A stretch of DNA of 7,130 nucleotides. Source: an uncultured Eubacteriales bacterium (lineage in GTDB: Bacteria > Bacillota > Clostridia > UMGS1883). The DNA is taken from the NCBI GenBank assembly GCA_905195005.1, contig CAJJUC010000122.1:1-7130 (forward strand), written 5' to 3'. Positions 1 to 6,179 of this stretch are shown here, one piece after another (positions within the stretch are counted from its first letter, which is position 1; every line of letters starts with the position of its first letter). The notes under the pieces were generated by a model. The model had not been told where the DNA came from. It searched no databases and worked only from the letters and a program-made list of their open reading frames with translations. The translations under genes were made by a program, and so were the position numbers.

Positions 1-65
1 GATATGGGAAGAAATTCACTCAAGCCCTGCACAAGTCCGAGAATAAATGCTTTAAGTAATGTCAA
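1..65 (-). CDS. uppP: Undecaprenyl-diphosphatase UppP (BacA family), N-terminal fragment cut by the left window edge
   Basis: Only the first 21 codons are present, and the gene runs off position 1. Reading from a TTG at 65-63, the peptide is M-TLLKAFILGLVQGLSEFLPI. This matches the very conserved N-terminus of the UppP/BacA family, where the LGLxQGLTEFLPISSSGH segment forms the first membrane helix and part of the active site. The family's (E/Q)xxxE motif is visible as Q13 and E17. UppP is an integral membrane phosphatase that converts undecaprenyl diphosphate to the monophosphate, recycling the lipid carrier for peptidoglycan and other wall polymers; it can confer bacitracin tolerance. The TTG start is chosen because a GGGGG purine run ends 7 nt upstream, there is no in-frame ATG or GTG, and an in-frame stop lies a few codons further up. 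A promoter with an extended -10 lies about 40 nt upstream, so the gene is probably transcribed on its own. The identity rests on a short but highly diagnostic segment; the rest of the protein cannot be checked here. Confidence 0.85.
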   Translation of the reverse strand, partial: MTLLKAFILGLVQGLSEFLPI

Positions 66-71
66 TTTAAT

Positions 72-78
72 TCCCCCA
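72..78 (-). promoter_or_regulatory. Shine-Dalgarno of uppP, decides the TTG start
   Basis: On the minus strand the sequence TGGGGGA is followed by ATTAAA and then TTG. The G-rich stretch lies about 6-7 nt before the TTG, the usual spacing. With no ATG or GTG in frame between the upstream in-frame stop and this point, it supports TTG as the uppP start. Confidence 0.6.
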
Positions 79-105
79 AATATGTATTTTGGAACTTATT
101 TGCTT

Positions 106-134
106 ATTATATCACAGCCGGATTGAAAAATCCA
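106..134 (-). promoter_or_regulatory. Probable sigma-A promoter of uppP with extended -10
   Basis: On the minus strand, TATAAT (106-111) is a perfect -10 hexamer and is preceded directly by TGA, giving an extended -10 of TGATATAAT (106-114). The hexamer 17 nt upstream is TGGATT (129-134), a weak -35 that matches TTGACA at three of six positions; an extended -10 commonly compensates for a poor -35. Initiation about 7 nt downstream, near position 99, would give a leader of about 34 nt before the TTG start of uppP. The placement in the recG-uppP gap and the orientation fit a promoter for uppP. It is a pattern match only. Confidence 0.65.
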
Positions 135-168
135 GTATAAAGATAAACTTTTTTGCTTTTCACAGATT

Positions 169-187
169 CAGCCTGCTTATCAGGCTG
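169..187 (-). terminator. Stem-loop downstream of recG, weak terminator candidate
   Basis: CAGCCTG (169-175) and CAGGCTG (181-187) form a perfect 7-bp stem with a 5-nt loop, starting 19 nt after the recG stop codon. Position and stem quality suggest a role at the 3' end of the asp23-fakA-recG transcript. No U-tract follows on the minus strand (the next bases are AATCTGTGAAAAGC), so it is not a textbook intrinsic terminator. It could be an mRNA-stabilising hairpin, a Rho-assisted terminator or chance. Confidence 0.35.
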
Positions 188-206
188 TCGGTTCGCTTTC
201 TCAGCC

Positions 207-2210
207 TTATATGATTTTCGTGTGAAAGCCCGGGATCGGCACAGCAGATCGCAGCACAAGCTCTTCCGCAGCTGGGCCGCTTTCTTTAAGAACCTCCATG
301 TCATTGGCAAGACTGGCGATTTTAAGGTTGAGAATACCGTGCTGCCGCGTTCCGAAAAAGTCACCGGGTCCGCGAAGCGCAAGATCGGTTTCCGATATTT
401 TAAACCCATCGCGGCTTTCGGTCATAATCTTCATTCGCTGCATAACAGTGTCAGAATCGGAATTGCACACAAGAATGCAATAGCTTTTTGTTTTTCCTCT
501 GCCGACGCGTCCGCGCAGCTGGTGAAGCTGACTCAGCCCGAAGCGTTCCGCGTCCAGAACAGCCATAACAGTGGCTTCAGGCACATTCACGCCGACCTCA
601 ATAACCGTTGTTGCAACAAGAATTTTCGTTGTTCCGTCCGAAAAATCTCGCATTGCCTTTTCTTTTTCGGCAGGCTTCATTTTTCCGTGAACAAGCCCCA
701 TCGGAATATCGGGAAAAACCTTTTCGTTCAGCTCTTTGAAAAGCGAAGTCACGGCAGCCATAGGTATATCCGCGCTTTCCTCCACAGAGGGGCAGACAAT
801 ATATGCCCGGTTCCCGGCGGCGGTTTCCCGGCGGATAAAGCCGTACATTCTCTCAAGCTTTCCCCTGTCAATGCAGAAGGTGTCAATCTTCTGCCGTCCG
901 GGGGGAAGGGAGTCGATGAACGAAATATCCATATCGCCGTACATAATAAGCGCAAGTGTTCGCGGAATCGGCGTTGCCGTCATAACAAGCGTGTGCGCCG
1001 CGGAGCTTTTTTCCGACAGAAGCGCGCGCTGCCGTACCCCGAAACGATGCTGTTCATCGGTTACTGTGAGCGCAAGACGGTGAAAATGCACCTTTTCGGT
1101 AATAAGTGCATGTGTTCCGAAAATAATGCTTATTTCGCCCGATTGCAGCTTTTCGTATATTTCGTCCTTTTCTTTCTTTTTTGTGCTCCCTGTCAGAAGC
1201 GCCGTTTTAAAGCCAAGCCCGGTAAGAATCGGGGACAGACCGTTAAAGTGCTGCAATGCCAAAACCTCCGTCGGCGCCATCATTGCCGCCTGGCAGCCGT
1301 TTTTCGCGGCAAGATACATTGCTGCTGCGGCTATCACGGTTTTACCGCTGCCGACATCGCCCTGCACAAGTCTGTTCATGCAAAAGCCGCCCGATACATC
1401 GTTCATAATATCGCAAAGCACGCGCTGCTGAGCATCGGTAAGGGAAAACGGCAGCTTCTCGAGAAACGGTTCAACGCTGCAATCGGAGAACCGCGTCCCG
1501 ACAGATTTTGCAGTGTTTTCCTTAACGCGGCGCAGAGATGTCTGAAGCAGAAAAAATTCCTCAAACACAAGCCGCCGCCGCGCTATTTCAAGACTTTTTT
1601 CATCCTCGGGGAAGTGAATGCAGCGCAGAGCGTACATGCGGCTGCAAAGGTTATACCGCTGCGTTATTTCGGACGGCAGCGATTCATCGAGGTAATCCGC
1701 ACAAAGTGACAGCGCCGAAAGAATCGCATTGCGGAGAAACCTTTGATTTATCCCGGCGGTGAGCGGATATACGGGTATAATCGCTTTTGTGCATGAAGAT
1801 GACGCGGCAGGCTCAAACTCCGACGGAAGCATGGTCACGCTTCTTCCGCGGCGGCTTATTTTTCCGAAAAAGGTATATGTCATTCCGACTTTTATAATAT
1901 CCTTTATGTATTTGTTGTTAAAGAACGTGCAGCTCATTGTGCCGCTGTCATCACAGACGGCGAATTTGTAATAGCACATTCCCTTGCGCACATAATTTTC
2001 GGAAACAGGCGTTACAACGCGCGCCGTAACGCATACCGAAGTGCCGTCCTCACAGCTGAAAATCGGCGTGACGGTGCGGCGATCCTCAAAACGCACAGGG
2101 TAGTGCTCAAGAAGATCTCCCACAGAAGAAATGCCAAGGCGCAGCAGTAGCTTTGCCTTGGCGTCGCCTATTCCCTTTAATATGCGAACATCGGATTCAT
2201 AGGGATTCAT
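207..2210 (-). CDS. recG: ATP-dependent DNA helicase RecG
   Basis: RecG is a monomeric cytoplasmic superfamily 2 helicase that remodels branched DNA (stalled forks, D-loops, R-loops, Holliday junctions) in recombination and replication restart. The 667-residue product is close to the usual family length and appears complete. In order: an N-terminal segment with the typical LKGIGDAKAKLLLRLGI start (about 11-27); an OB-fold wedge domain (about 55-130) that contacts the junction; a Q-motif-like LTDAQ (257-261); Walker A GDVGSGKT (284-291); APTEVLA (312-318); Walker B DEQH (385-388), RecG's form of the DExH box; TATPIPRT (411-418); helicase motif V ATTVIEVGVNVPEA (533-546); motif VI QLRGRVGRG (564-572); and the C-terminal TRG region with ETDLALRGPGDFFGTRQ (607-623), which couples ATPase to branch migration. 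I see no missing key residue. The ATG at 2210 has AGGA 7 nt upstream and gives the standard RecG N-terminus. It lies 24 nt after fakA and is the last gene of that operon. Confidence 0.97.
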   Translation of the reverse strand: MNPYESDVRILKGIGDAKAKLLLRLGISSVGDLLEHYPVRFEDRRTVTPIFSCEDGTSVCVTARVVTPVSENYVRKGMCYYKFAVCDDSGTMSCTFFNNKYIKDIIKVGMTYTFFGKISRRGRSVTMLPSEFEPAASSSCTKAIIPVYPLTAGINQRFLRNAILSALSLCADYLDESLPSEITQRYNLCSRMYALRCIHFPEDEKSLEIARRRLVFEEFFLLQTSLRRVKENTAKSVGTRFSDCSVEPFLEKLPFSLTDAQQRVLCDIMNDVSGGFCMNRLVQGDVGSGKTVIAAAAMYLAAKNGCQAAMMAPTEVLALQHFNGLSPILTGLGFKTALLTGSTKKKEKDEIYEKLQSGEISIIFGTHALITEKVHFHRLALTVTDEQHRFGVRQRALLSEKSSAAHTLVMTATPIPRTLALIMYGDMDISFIDSLPPGRQKIDTFCIDRGKLERMYGFIRRETAAGNRAYIVCPSVEESADIPMAAVTSLFKELNEKVFPDIPMGLVHGKMKPAEKEKAMRDFSDGTTKILVATTVIEVGVNVPEATVMAVLDAERFGLSQLHQLRGRVGRGKTKSYCILVCNSDSDTVMQRMKIMTESRDGFKISETDLALRGPGDFFGTRQHGILNLKIASLANDMEVLKESGPAAEELVLRSAVPIPGFHTKII

Positions 2211-2234
2211 AATAAATTCCTCTTTCGAAAAAAC

Positions 2235-3875
2235 TTATTCCACTGATATTATATAGAAATATACGGGCTGCCCGCCGTCGGCAGTGATGACGTCCGCATC
2301 GGGAAAAGCGTCCTCAACGCGCGCCGCAAGTGCGGAAATATCGTCCTCCGAAACGCCGTCGCCGCGGTAAAGCGTTATAATTTCGCTGTCTTCATCGGCA
2401 ATGGCTGAAATCAGTTCAAACGCAGCGTCCTCTCTGTTTTCGGAAACAGAAAGAATGTGCCCGTCCGAAACGCCGATAATGTTTCCCGATACGATTTCCT
2501 TTCCGTCAATGTTCGTATCCTTAACCGCGTGGGTCACGCTGCCGCTTTTGACCTTTGAAAGCGCTTTCGCCATGCGAGCCGCATTATCGTCAAAGGAAGC
2601 GGTTTTCGAATAAGCCATCATTGCGGATATTCCCTGCGGAATCGATTTTGATTCAATAACGATAATCCGGCAGTCGCATAAATATTGTGCCTGCTGCGCC
2701 GCAAGGATTATATTCTTGTTATTGGGAAGTATGATAACATTATCTGCATTAACCCTTTTTATCGCGTTCACAATATCCTCGGTGCTGGGGTTCATTGTCT
2801 GACCGCCGCGGATAATTTCATCTGCGCCGAGCTCGCGGAAGGTTTTCTCAATTCCTTCGCCGGAAGCAACCGAAACGATTGCCGATTCCTTATGCGGCTG
2901 AGCTTCAGCCTTTTCGGGCTTTGCTTCTTCGGCTTTTTTTGCACCGTCCAGAATACTTGTATGCTGCTGACGCATGTTTTCAATCTTAATATTTACCAGC
3001 TCGCCGAGCTTAACTGCCTGTTCAAGAACAAAACCGGGATGGTTTGTGTGAATGTGCACCTTGACAATATCGTCCTCATCGATTACAAGCATACAGTCGC
3101 CGCGCGGACGAATAGCACTTTTCAGCTTTGCAGCCGAAAGCGAAGCATCGGACTTGTTCACAATAAACTCCGTGCAGTAAGCAAACCGGATATCCTCCGT
3201 GCGGATCGCCTGCTGCGCCGGCTTTTCGCCGGATGACTGAGCAGCTCCGGTTTTGAGAATTACGGAATTTCCGCAAAGCTCGCTCAAAAATCCCTCCAGT
3301 ATGAACATCAGTCCCTGACCGCCTGCATCGACAACGCCTGCCTGCGCCAGCTGCGGAAGCATTTCGGTTGTGCGGCTGAGCGCCTCATTTCCCTTTTGCG
3401 CAATTGTTCGGAAAAGCTCGGTGCAGTCGTCTCCGTCAAACTCTGCGGCAGCTTGGGCAACCATTCGAACGACTGTGAGAATCGTTCCCTCTGTCGGCTT
3501 CATCACGGCACGGTAAGCCGTTTCGCGCGCTCTGTCAAACGCCGCAGCCAAAAGCGGCACGTCCGCCTCCGAAGAGCCCTGAACGCACTTTGATATTCCG
3601 CGGAATATCTGCGACAAAATAACGCCCGAGTTTCCGCGCGCACCGCGCAGAGTTGCCTTAGCAACTGCGGACGCAACATCGGAAACTGCGGAAAAATCTC
3701 CGCCCTCAACCGCGCGCGCCGCGTTGATGAACGTCAGCGACATATTCGTTCCGGTGTCACCATCGGGCACGGGGAACACGTTGAGCGAATCAACCGTTTC
3801 CCTGTTATTGCTTAAATTGTTGGCGCCGGATACAATCATTCTGGAGAAAAGCGCCGCGTCAATTGATTTTATCAT
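2235..3875 (-). CDS. fakA: Fatty acid kinase catalytic subunit FakA (DAK2 domain protein, YloV family)
   Basis: FakA, with a FakB acyl carrier (DegV family), phosphorylates fatty acids to acyl phosphates, which feed phospholipid synthesis through PlsX/PlsY. The product is 546 residues, matching the family's usual length near 550. The N-terminal DAK2 kinase domain (about 1-200) has the hallmark NVFPVPDGDTGTNM (32-45), in which D38 and D40 fit the Mg-ATP ligands, then GARGNSGVILSQ (78-89), KPTEGT (126-131) and DAGGQG (183-188). The middle domain has C234 and the HIH pair H274/H276, which resemble the Cys-His-His cluster reported for FakA. A charged Ala/Glu/Lys linker (311-330) leads to the C-terminal domain, with GGQTMNPST (357-365) and ILPNNKNI (382-389) typical of the YloV family. 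The ATG at 3875 has GGAGG 10 nt upstream. It sits between asp23 and recG, 24 nt from each, as in many Firmicutes. FakB is not in the window; it is often encoded elsewhere. Confidence 0.93.
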   Translation of the reverse strand: MIKSIDAALFSRMIVSGANNLSNNRETVDSLNVFPVPDGDTGTNMSLTFINAARAVEGGDFSAVSDVASAVAKATLRGARGNSGVILSQIFRGISKCVQGSSEADVPLLAAAFDRARETAYRAVMKPTEGTILTVVRMVAQAAAEFDGDDCTELFRTIAQKGNEALSRTTEMLPQLAQAGVVDAGGQGLMFILEGFLSELCGNSVILKTGAAQSSGEKPAQQAIRTEDIRFAYCTEFIVNKSDASLSAAKLKSAIRPRGDCMLVIDEDDIVKVHIHTNHPGFVLEQAVKLGELVNIKIENMRQQHTSILDGAKKAEEAKPEKAEAQPHKESAIVSVASGEGIEKTFRELGADEIIRGGQTMNPSTEDIVNAIKRVNADNVIILPNNKNIILAAQQAQYLCDCRIIVIESKSIPQGISAMMAYSKTASFDDNAARMAKALSKVKSGSVTHAVKDTNIDGKEIVSGNIIGVSDGHILSVSENREDAAFELISAIADEDSEIITLYRGDGVSEDDISALAARVEDAFPDADVITADGGQPVYFYIISVE

Positions 3876-3899
3876 TTCAAAATAGCCTCCGAATCCTTG

Positions 3900-4259
3900 T
3901 TATGCGTTCGTTACACGGATGCTTTCAACGAAAATATTTACCTTTTTGACGTCCATGCAAATAATTTCGGAAAGTCTGTATTTTACATTATGCATTATGT
4001 TTTCACATGTCGCATTGATATTCACGCCGTACTGAACAACAATATACATATCTACCGTTACTTCGTTGTTATCAACGGAAACCTTGATACCTTTTGCAAG
4101 ATTGGAAGGCTTGAGCAAGCTTACGATGCCGTCCGTTGTGCTGCGGACAGCCATTCCGACAACACCGTAGCAGCTTGTTGCGATTAAGCCGGCTGCTTTT
4201 GCGATTACGTTGTTGGATATAATTATGCTGCCGTATTGATTATCTGTTTTTGCTGCCAT
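3900..4259 (-). CDS. yloU: Asp23/Gls24 family protein (YloU-like)
   Basis: A 119-residue small protein of the Asp23/Gls24 family. Visible family features are the opening YGSIIISNNVIAKAAGLIA (9-27), the CYGVVGM stretch (30-36), a central NNEVTVDMYIVVQYGVNI beta segment (64-81) and the closing VKKVNIFVESIRV (104-116). There is no signal peptide or membrane segment. S. aureus Asp23 is an abundant envelope-associated protein linked to cell-wall stress; the role of the YloU subgroup next to fakA is not established. The assignment to YloU rests on length and on the asp23-fakA-recG order. The start is the ATG at 4259, because GGAGGAGG lies 7 nt upstream. An in-frame ATG at 4283 would add eight residues but lies upstream of that Shine-Dalgarno and almost at the predicted transcription start. 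It is the first gene after the promoter at 4291-4320, 24 nt before fakA. Confidence 0.9.
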   Translation of the reverse strand: MAAKTDNQYGSIIISNNVIAKAAGLIATSCYGVVGMAVRSTTDGIVSLLKPSNLAKGIKVSVDNNEVTVDMYIVVQYGVNINATCENIMHNVKYRLSEIICMDVKKVNIFVESIRVTNA

Positions 4260-4266
4260 ATAAAAT

Positions 4267-4274
4267 CCTCCTCC
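4267..4274 (-). promoter_or_regulatory. Strong Shine-Dalgarno deciding the asp23/yloU start
   Basis: On the minus strand GGAGGAGG lies 7 nt before the ATG at 4259. It extends beyond the core anti-SD complement and suggests efficient translation of this small protein. It excludes the upstream in-frame ATG at 4283, whose coding sequence would cover the site. Confidence 0.85.
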
Positions 4275-4290
4275 GAATATCATATATTAC

Positions 4291-4320
4291 AGTATACCCC
4301 AAAAGATATGCTTATGTCAA
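4291..4320 (-). promoter_or_regulatory. Near-consensus sigma-A promoter for the asp23-fakA-recG operon
   Basis: On the minus strand a perfect -35 TTGACA (4315-4320) is separated by 18 nt from TATACT (4291-4296), a five-of-six match to the -10 consensus. Initiation about 7 nt downstream, near 4284, would leave a leader of about 25 nt carrying the Shine-Dalgarno of asp23. The -35 hexamer overlaps the last codons (Leu-Thr) and the first base of the stop codon of the upstream ATPase gene. No terminator is visible between that stop and the promoter, so read-through from the upstream pair is possible. Consistent with sequence rules, but not measured. Confidence 0.75.
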
Positions 4321-6150
4321 TATTTCAGTTGGCTTTATATCAGAAAATATATTGTCGTTTTCGGTAAAAAGAATGATCTGCCGTTTATCCGAAAGGCGAT
4401 ACAGGAGCTTTTCCGCATTTTTACGGCGTTTTTTGTCATATTGAGTGAAGGGCTGGTCAAGGATAAGCGGCACCTTTGAGTTACCGAACATCATGTCCGT
4501 CAGTGCAAGCCGCAGCGAAAGATACATTTGGTCAACCGTTCCGCCGGAAAACAGCTCGCCGCTGCGAGGAATACCGGAATCGACATTGATTTTAAGATTG
4601 CCGTCCGTAAACAGGCGGCTATATTTTCCGCCGGTAATTTCCGAGAAATATTCCGATGCAGCATAATTCAGCGTCGGTGCAAAATTTTGCTGCATTTTGC
4701 GGCGTGCCTCTGTAAGAGCTTTAACGGAAAGCCCTATTGAATCATAGAAATGAGTCAGCTCGGAGCGCCTTTGCGTTAACGCGGAAACCTCCGCGGCATT
4801 GGCTTCAAACTGAGGTTCGCCGGCACATGAAAGCTTTGTTTCGATTGCGCTGACCTCTTCGCTCAGAGCAATCAGGTTTATATGCGCCTGCTTCCTTTCG
4901 GAAGAAATTTTTTTGCGCACATCCTCAGGTCCCTCGGGATCGTAGCCGTATTTCGCCGCAAATTCATCAATACATTTTTTTAGCTCGCTGTGCGCGGTTT
5001 CATACTCTGCGTATACATTTGAATAAAGAAGCTGTGCCGAATCGCACTCGGCAGAGGCTGCAATCGCCTCGTTCTGCTTTTCCTTAAGCTCGTTTCCCCT
5101 GAATGTACCGTATACGGATTTTAAATTTTTTAAATAGATATAATGCTGCACTCCTCCGAAGGTAAGCCACAGCGCTCCGAAAAACGATAACAGGATCAGC
5201 CGTGCGTCAACCGCGGCTGCAAGCGCAATCCCGATAAATACCGAAATCAGCCCCATTACAGTGCTCTTTATTCCGAAACTGCGGCAGGGAACCTCTTCAA
5301 ATTTTTTCAGCTTGTTATAGTTGAGAAGCGTTTTCCTGTAATCCGAAAGCAGGTCGTCCTTTCTTTCCTTCAGAGCGATGCAGCGCTTTTTCTTTTCGAT
5401 GATAACAGCGGCATTTTGCAGCTCTGCGGAATCATCCCCCATGCAGCACTCGTTATAAAGCTTCTTAGCCTTTGTCAGTTCATTCCGGGCATGGGAAAGC
5501 TGCTCGCGCAGCTTGCCGAGCTCCGTCTGTTTCTTTTCCGAAGCATGTTTTTCATCGGCAAGGGAGCAAAGTCTTTGATTTATAACGGCAAGCTCACCGC
5601 CGCTGCCTCTTGAAAGCTGAATCCTCCTGCGCATTGCATCGAGAATTTTCAGAGCCTTTTCAAAGCTGACGTTTTCATCTCCCGTGTCGGAAAGATTCGA
5701 AAGCTTTGCAGTGATTTCCTCTGTGGAGCCTTCAAAAAGGCATGCAGCCTGTTTTATATAAAGCGTCTTTTCATATGTATCCTCGCCGATAGCGGAAAGT
5801 TCCCCCGGCAGCTCGCTCAGTTCCTCTCCGCTGTCCGAGTCAAATACCTTAAACACATCGTTCCTTTTGCTGCTGCCGCATTTTCTGTAAACTGTGTACA
5901 GCCTGCCTTCAGATTCGATTTCCATGCTGCCTTCGGCGGCAGACCCATCCCACGGGGAATATCTGTCACGAAAATTAATTCCTTTTTTGCGGCTGCTTCC
6001 GAAACCGTAAAGCATGGCATATATAAAGCCTGCAAGCGTGCTTTTTCCGGCTTCGTTGTCTCCCGAAACAGCATTGAACCCATCGTTAAGCTCAATTGTT
6101 TTATCTTTAAACTTTCCGAAAGAAATTAAATTAAGCTTTTTGATAATCAT
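4312..6150 (-). CDS. SbcC/Rad50-like (YhaN-type) AAA/ABC-class ATPase with a central membrane hairpin
   Basis: A 612-residue SMC-like ATPase, probably the partner of the upstream nuclease in DNA end processing. The N-terminal half-domain has the Rad50-type opening LNLISFGKFKDKTIEL (6-21), Walker A GDNEAGKST (30-38) and a Q-loop candidate Q134 (YIKQAACLF). A charged, coiled-coil-like region (about 190-285) leads to two hydrophobic segments (about 295-313 and 317-337) that look like a membrane hairpin; a second coiled-coil region follows (about 350-490). The C-terminal half-domain has the ABC signature FSGGTVDQMYLSLRLAL (534-550), Walker B PLILD (561-565) and D-loop Asp D572. There is no CxxC zinc hook. 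It is much shorter than E. coli SbcC and B. subtilis YhaN. The residue after Walker B is Gln (Q566), and the usual switch His is replaced within FTEN (595-598). The start is the ATG at 6150; the nearest purine run, AAGGGGG, is 15 nt upstream, unusually far. The upstream nuclease gene ends 29 nt before it. The family is clear; the biological role is inferred. Confidence 0.85.
   Translation of the reverse strand: MIIKKLNLISFGKFKDKTIELNDGFNAVSGDNEAGKSTLAGFIYAMLYGFGSSRKKGINFRDRYSPWDGSAAEGSMEIESEGRLYTVYRKCGSSKRNDVFKVFDSDSGEELSELPGELSAIGEDTYEKTLYIKQAACLFEGSTEEITAKLSNLSDTGDENVSFEKALKILDAMRRRIQLSRGSGGELAVINQRLCSLADEKHASEKKQTELGKLREQLSHARNELTKAKKLYNECCMGDDSAELQNAAVIIEKKKRCIALKERKDDLLSDYRKTLLNYNKLKKFEEVPCRSFGIKSTVMGLISVFIGIALAAAVDARLILLSFFGALWLTFGGVQHYIYLKNLKSVYGTFRGNELKEKQNEAIAASAECDSAQLLYSNVYAEYETAHSELKKCIDEFAAKYGYDPEGPEDVRKKISSERKQAHINLIALSEEVSAIETKLSCAGEPQFEANAAEVSALTQRRSELTHFYDSIGLSVKALTEARRKMQQNFAPTLNYAASEYFSEITGGKYSRLFTDGNLKINVDSGIPRSGELFSGGTVDQMYLSLRLALTDMMFGNSKVPLILDQPFTQYDKKRRKNAEKLLYRLSDKRQIILFTENDNIFSDIKPTEILT
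5140..5268 (-). other. Predicted two-helix membrane hairpin within the SbcC-like ATPase
   Basis: Codons 295-337 encode two runs of mostly hydrophobic residues separated by a short polar turn (D-A-R near 315-317): STVMGLISVFIGIALAAAV, then LILLSFFGALWLTFGGVQ. They sit between the two coiled-coil halves, where Rad50/SbcC carry the zinc hook. Similar hydrophobic segments are known in the YhaN group. A membrane topology is an inference from hydrophobicity read by eye. Confidence 0.7.
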
Positions 6151-6179
6151 TGCGGTGTCTGATAACCCCCTTCATATTG

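Noticed and set aside
120..133. Small inverted repeat GGATT-GAAA-AATCC (plus strand) in the recG-uppP gap
   Set aside because: It is only a 5-bp stem, has no U-tract on either side, and overlaps the weak -35 region of the uppP promoter. An operator or terminator role cannot be supported from a single short repeat.
153..1709. A 518-codon open frame on the plus strand opposite recG
   Set aside because: It is fully antisense to a recG gene with every helicase motif intact. The translation is rich in Arg, His, Cys and Phe without any recognisable domain, as expected for a complement frame. The start has no convincing Shine-Dalgarno.
2685..3236. A 183-codon open frame on the plus strand opposite fakA
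   Set aside because: It lies antisense to the conserved FakA coding sequence, has no family features and no ribosome binding site, and is best explained as a by-product of the codon pattern of fakA.
4260..4283. Longer form of the Asp23 protein starting at the in-frame ATG at 4283
   Set aside because: The extra codons would cover the GGAGGAGG Shine-Dalgarno, and the start would fall essentially at the predicted transcription start, leaving no leader. The ATG at 4259 has ideal spacing and gives the usual family length.
2211..4320. Frequent TCCGAA/TTCGGA hexamers, considered as a dispersed regulatory or uptake-type repeat
   Set aside because: The copies fall mostly in coding frames as Ser-Glu, Phe-Gly or similar codon pairs, plus Shine-Dalgarno contexts. 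Spacing is irregular and flanks are not conserved, so codon preference explains them.
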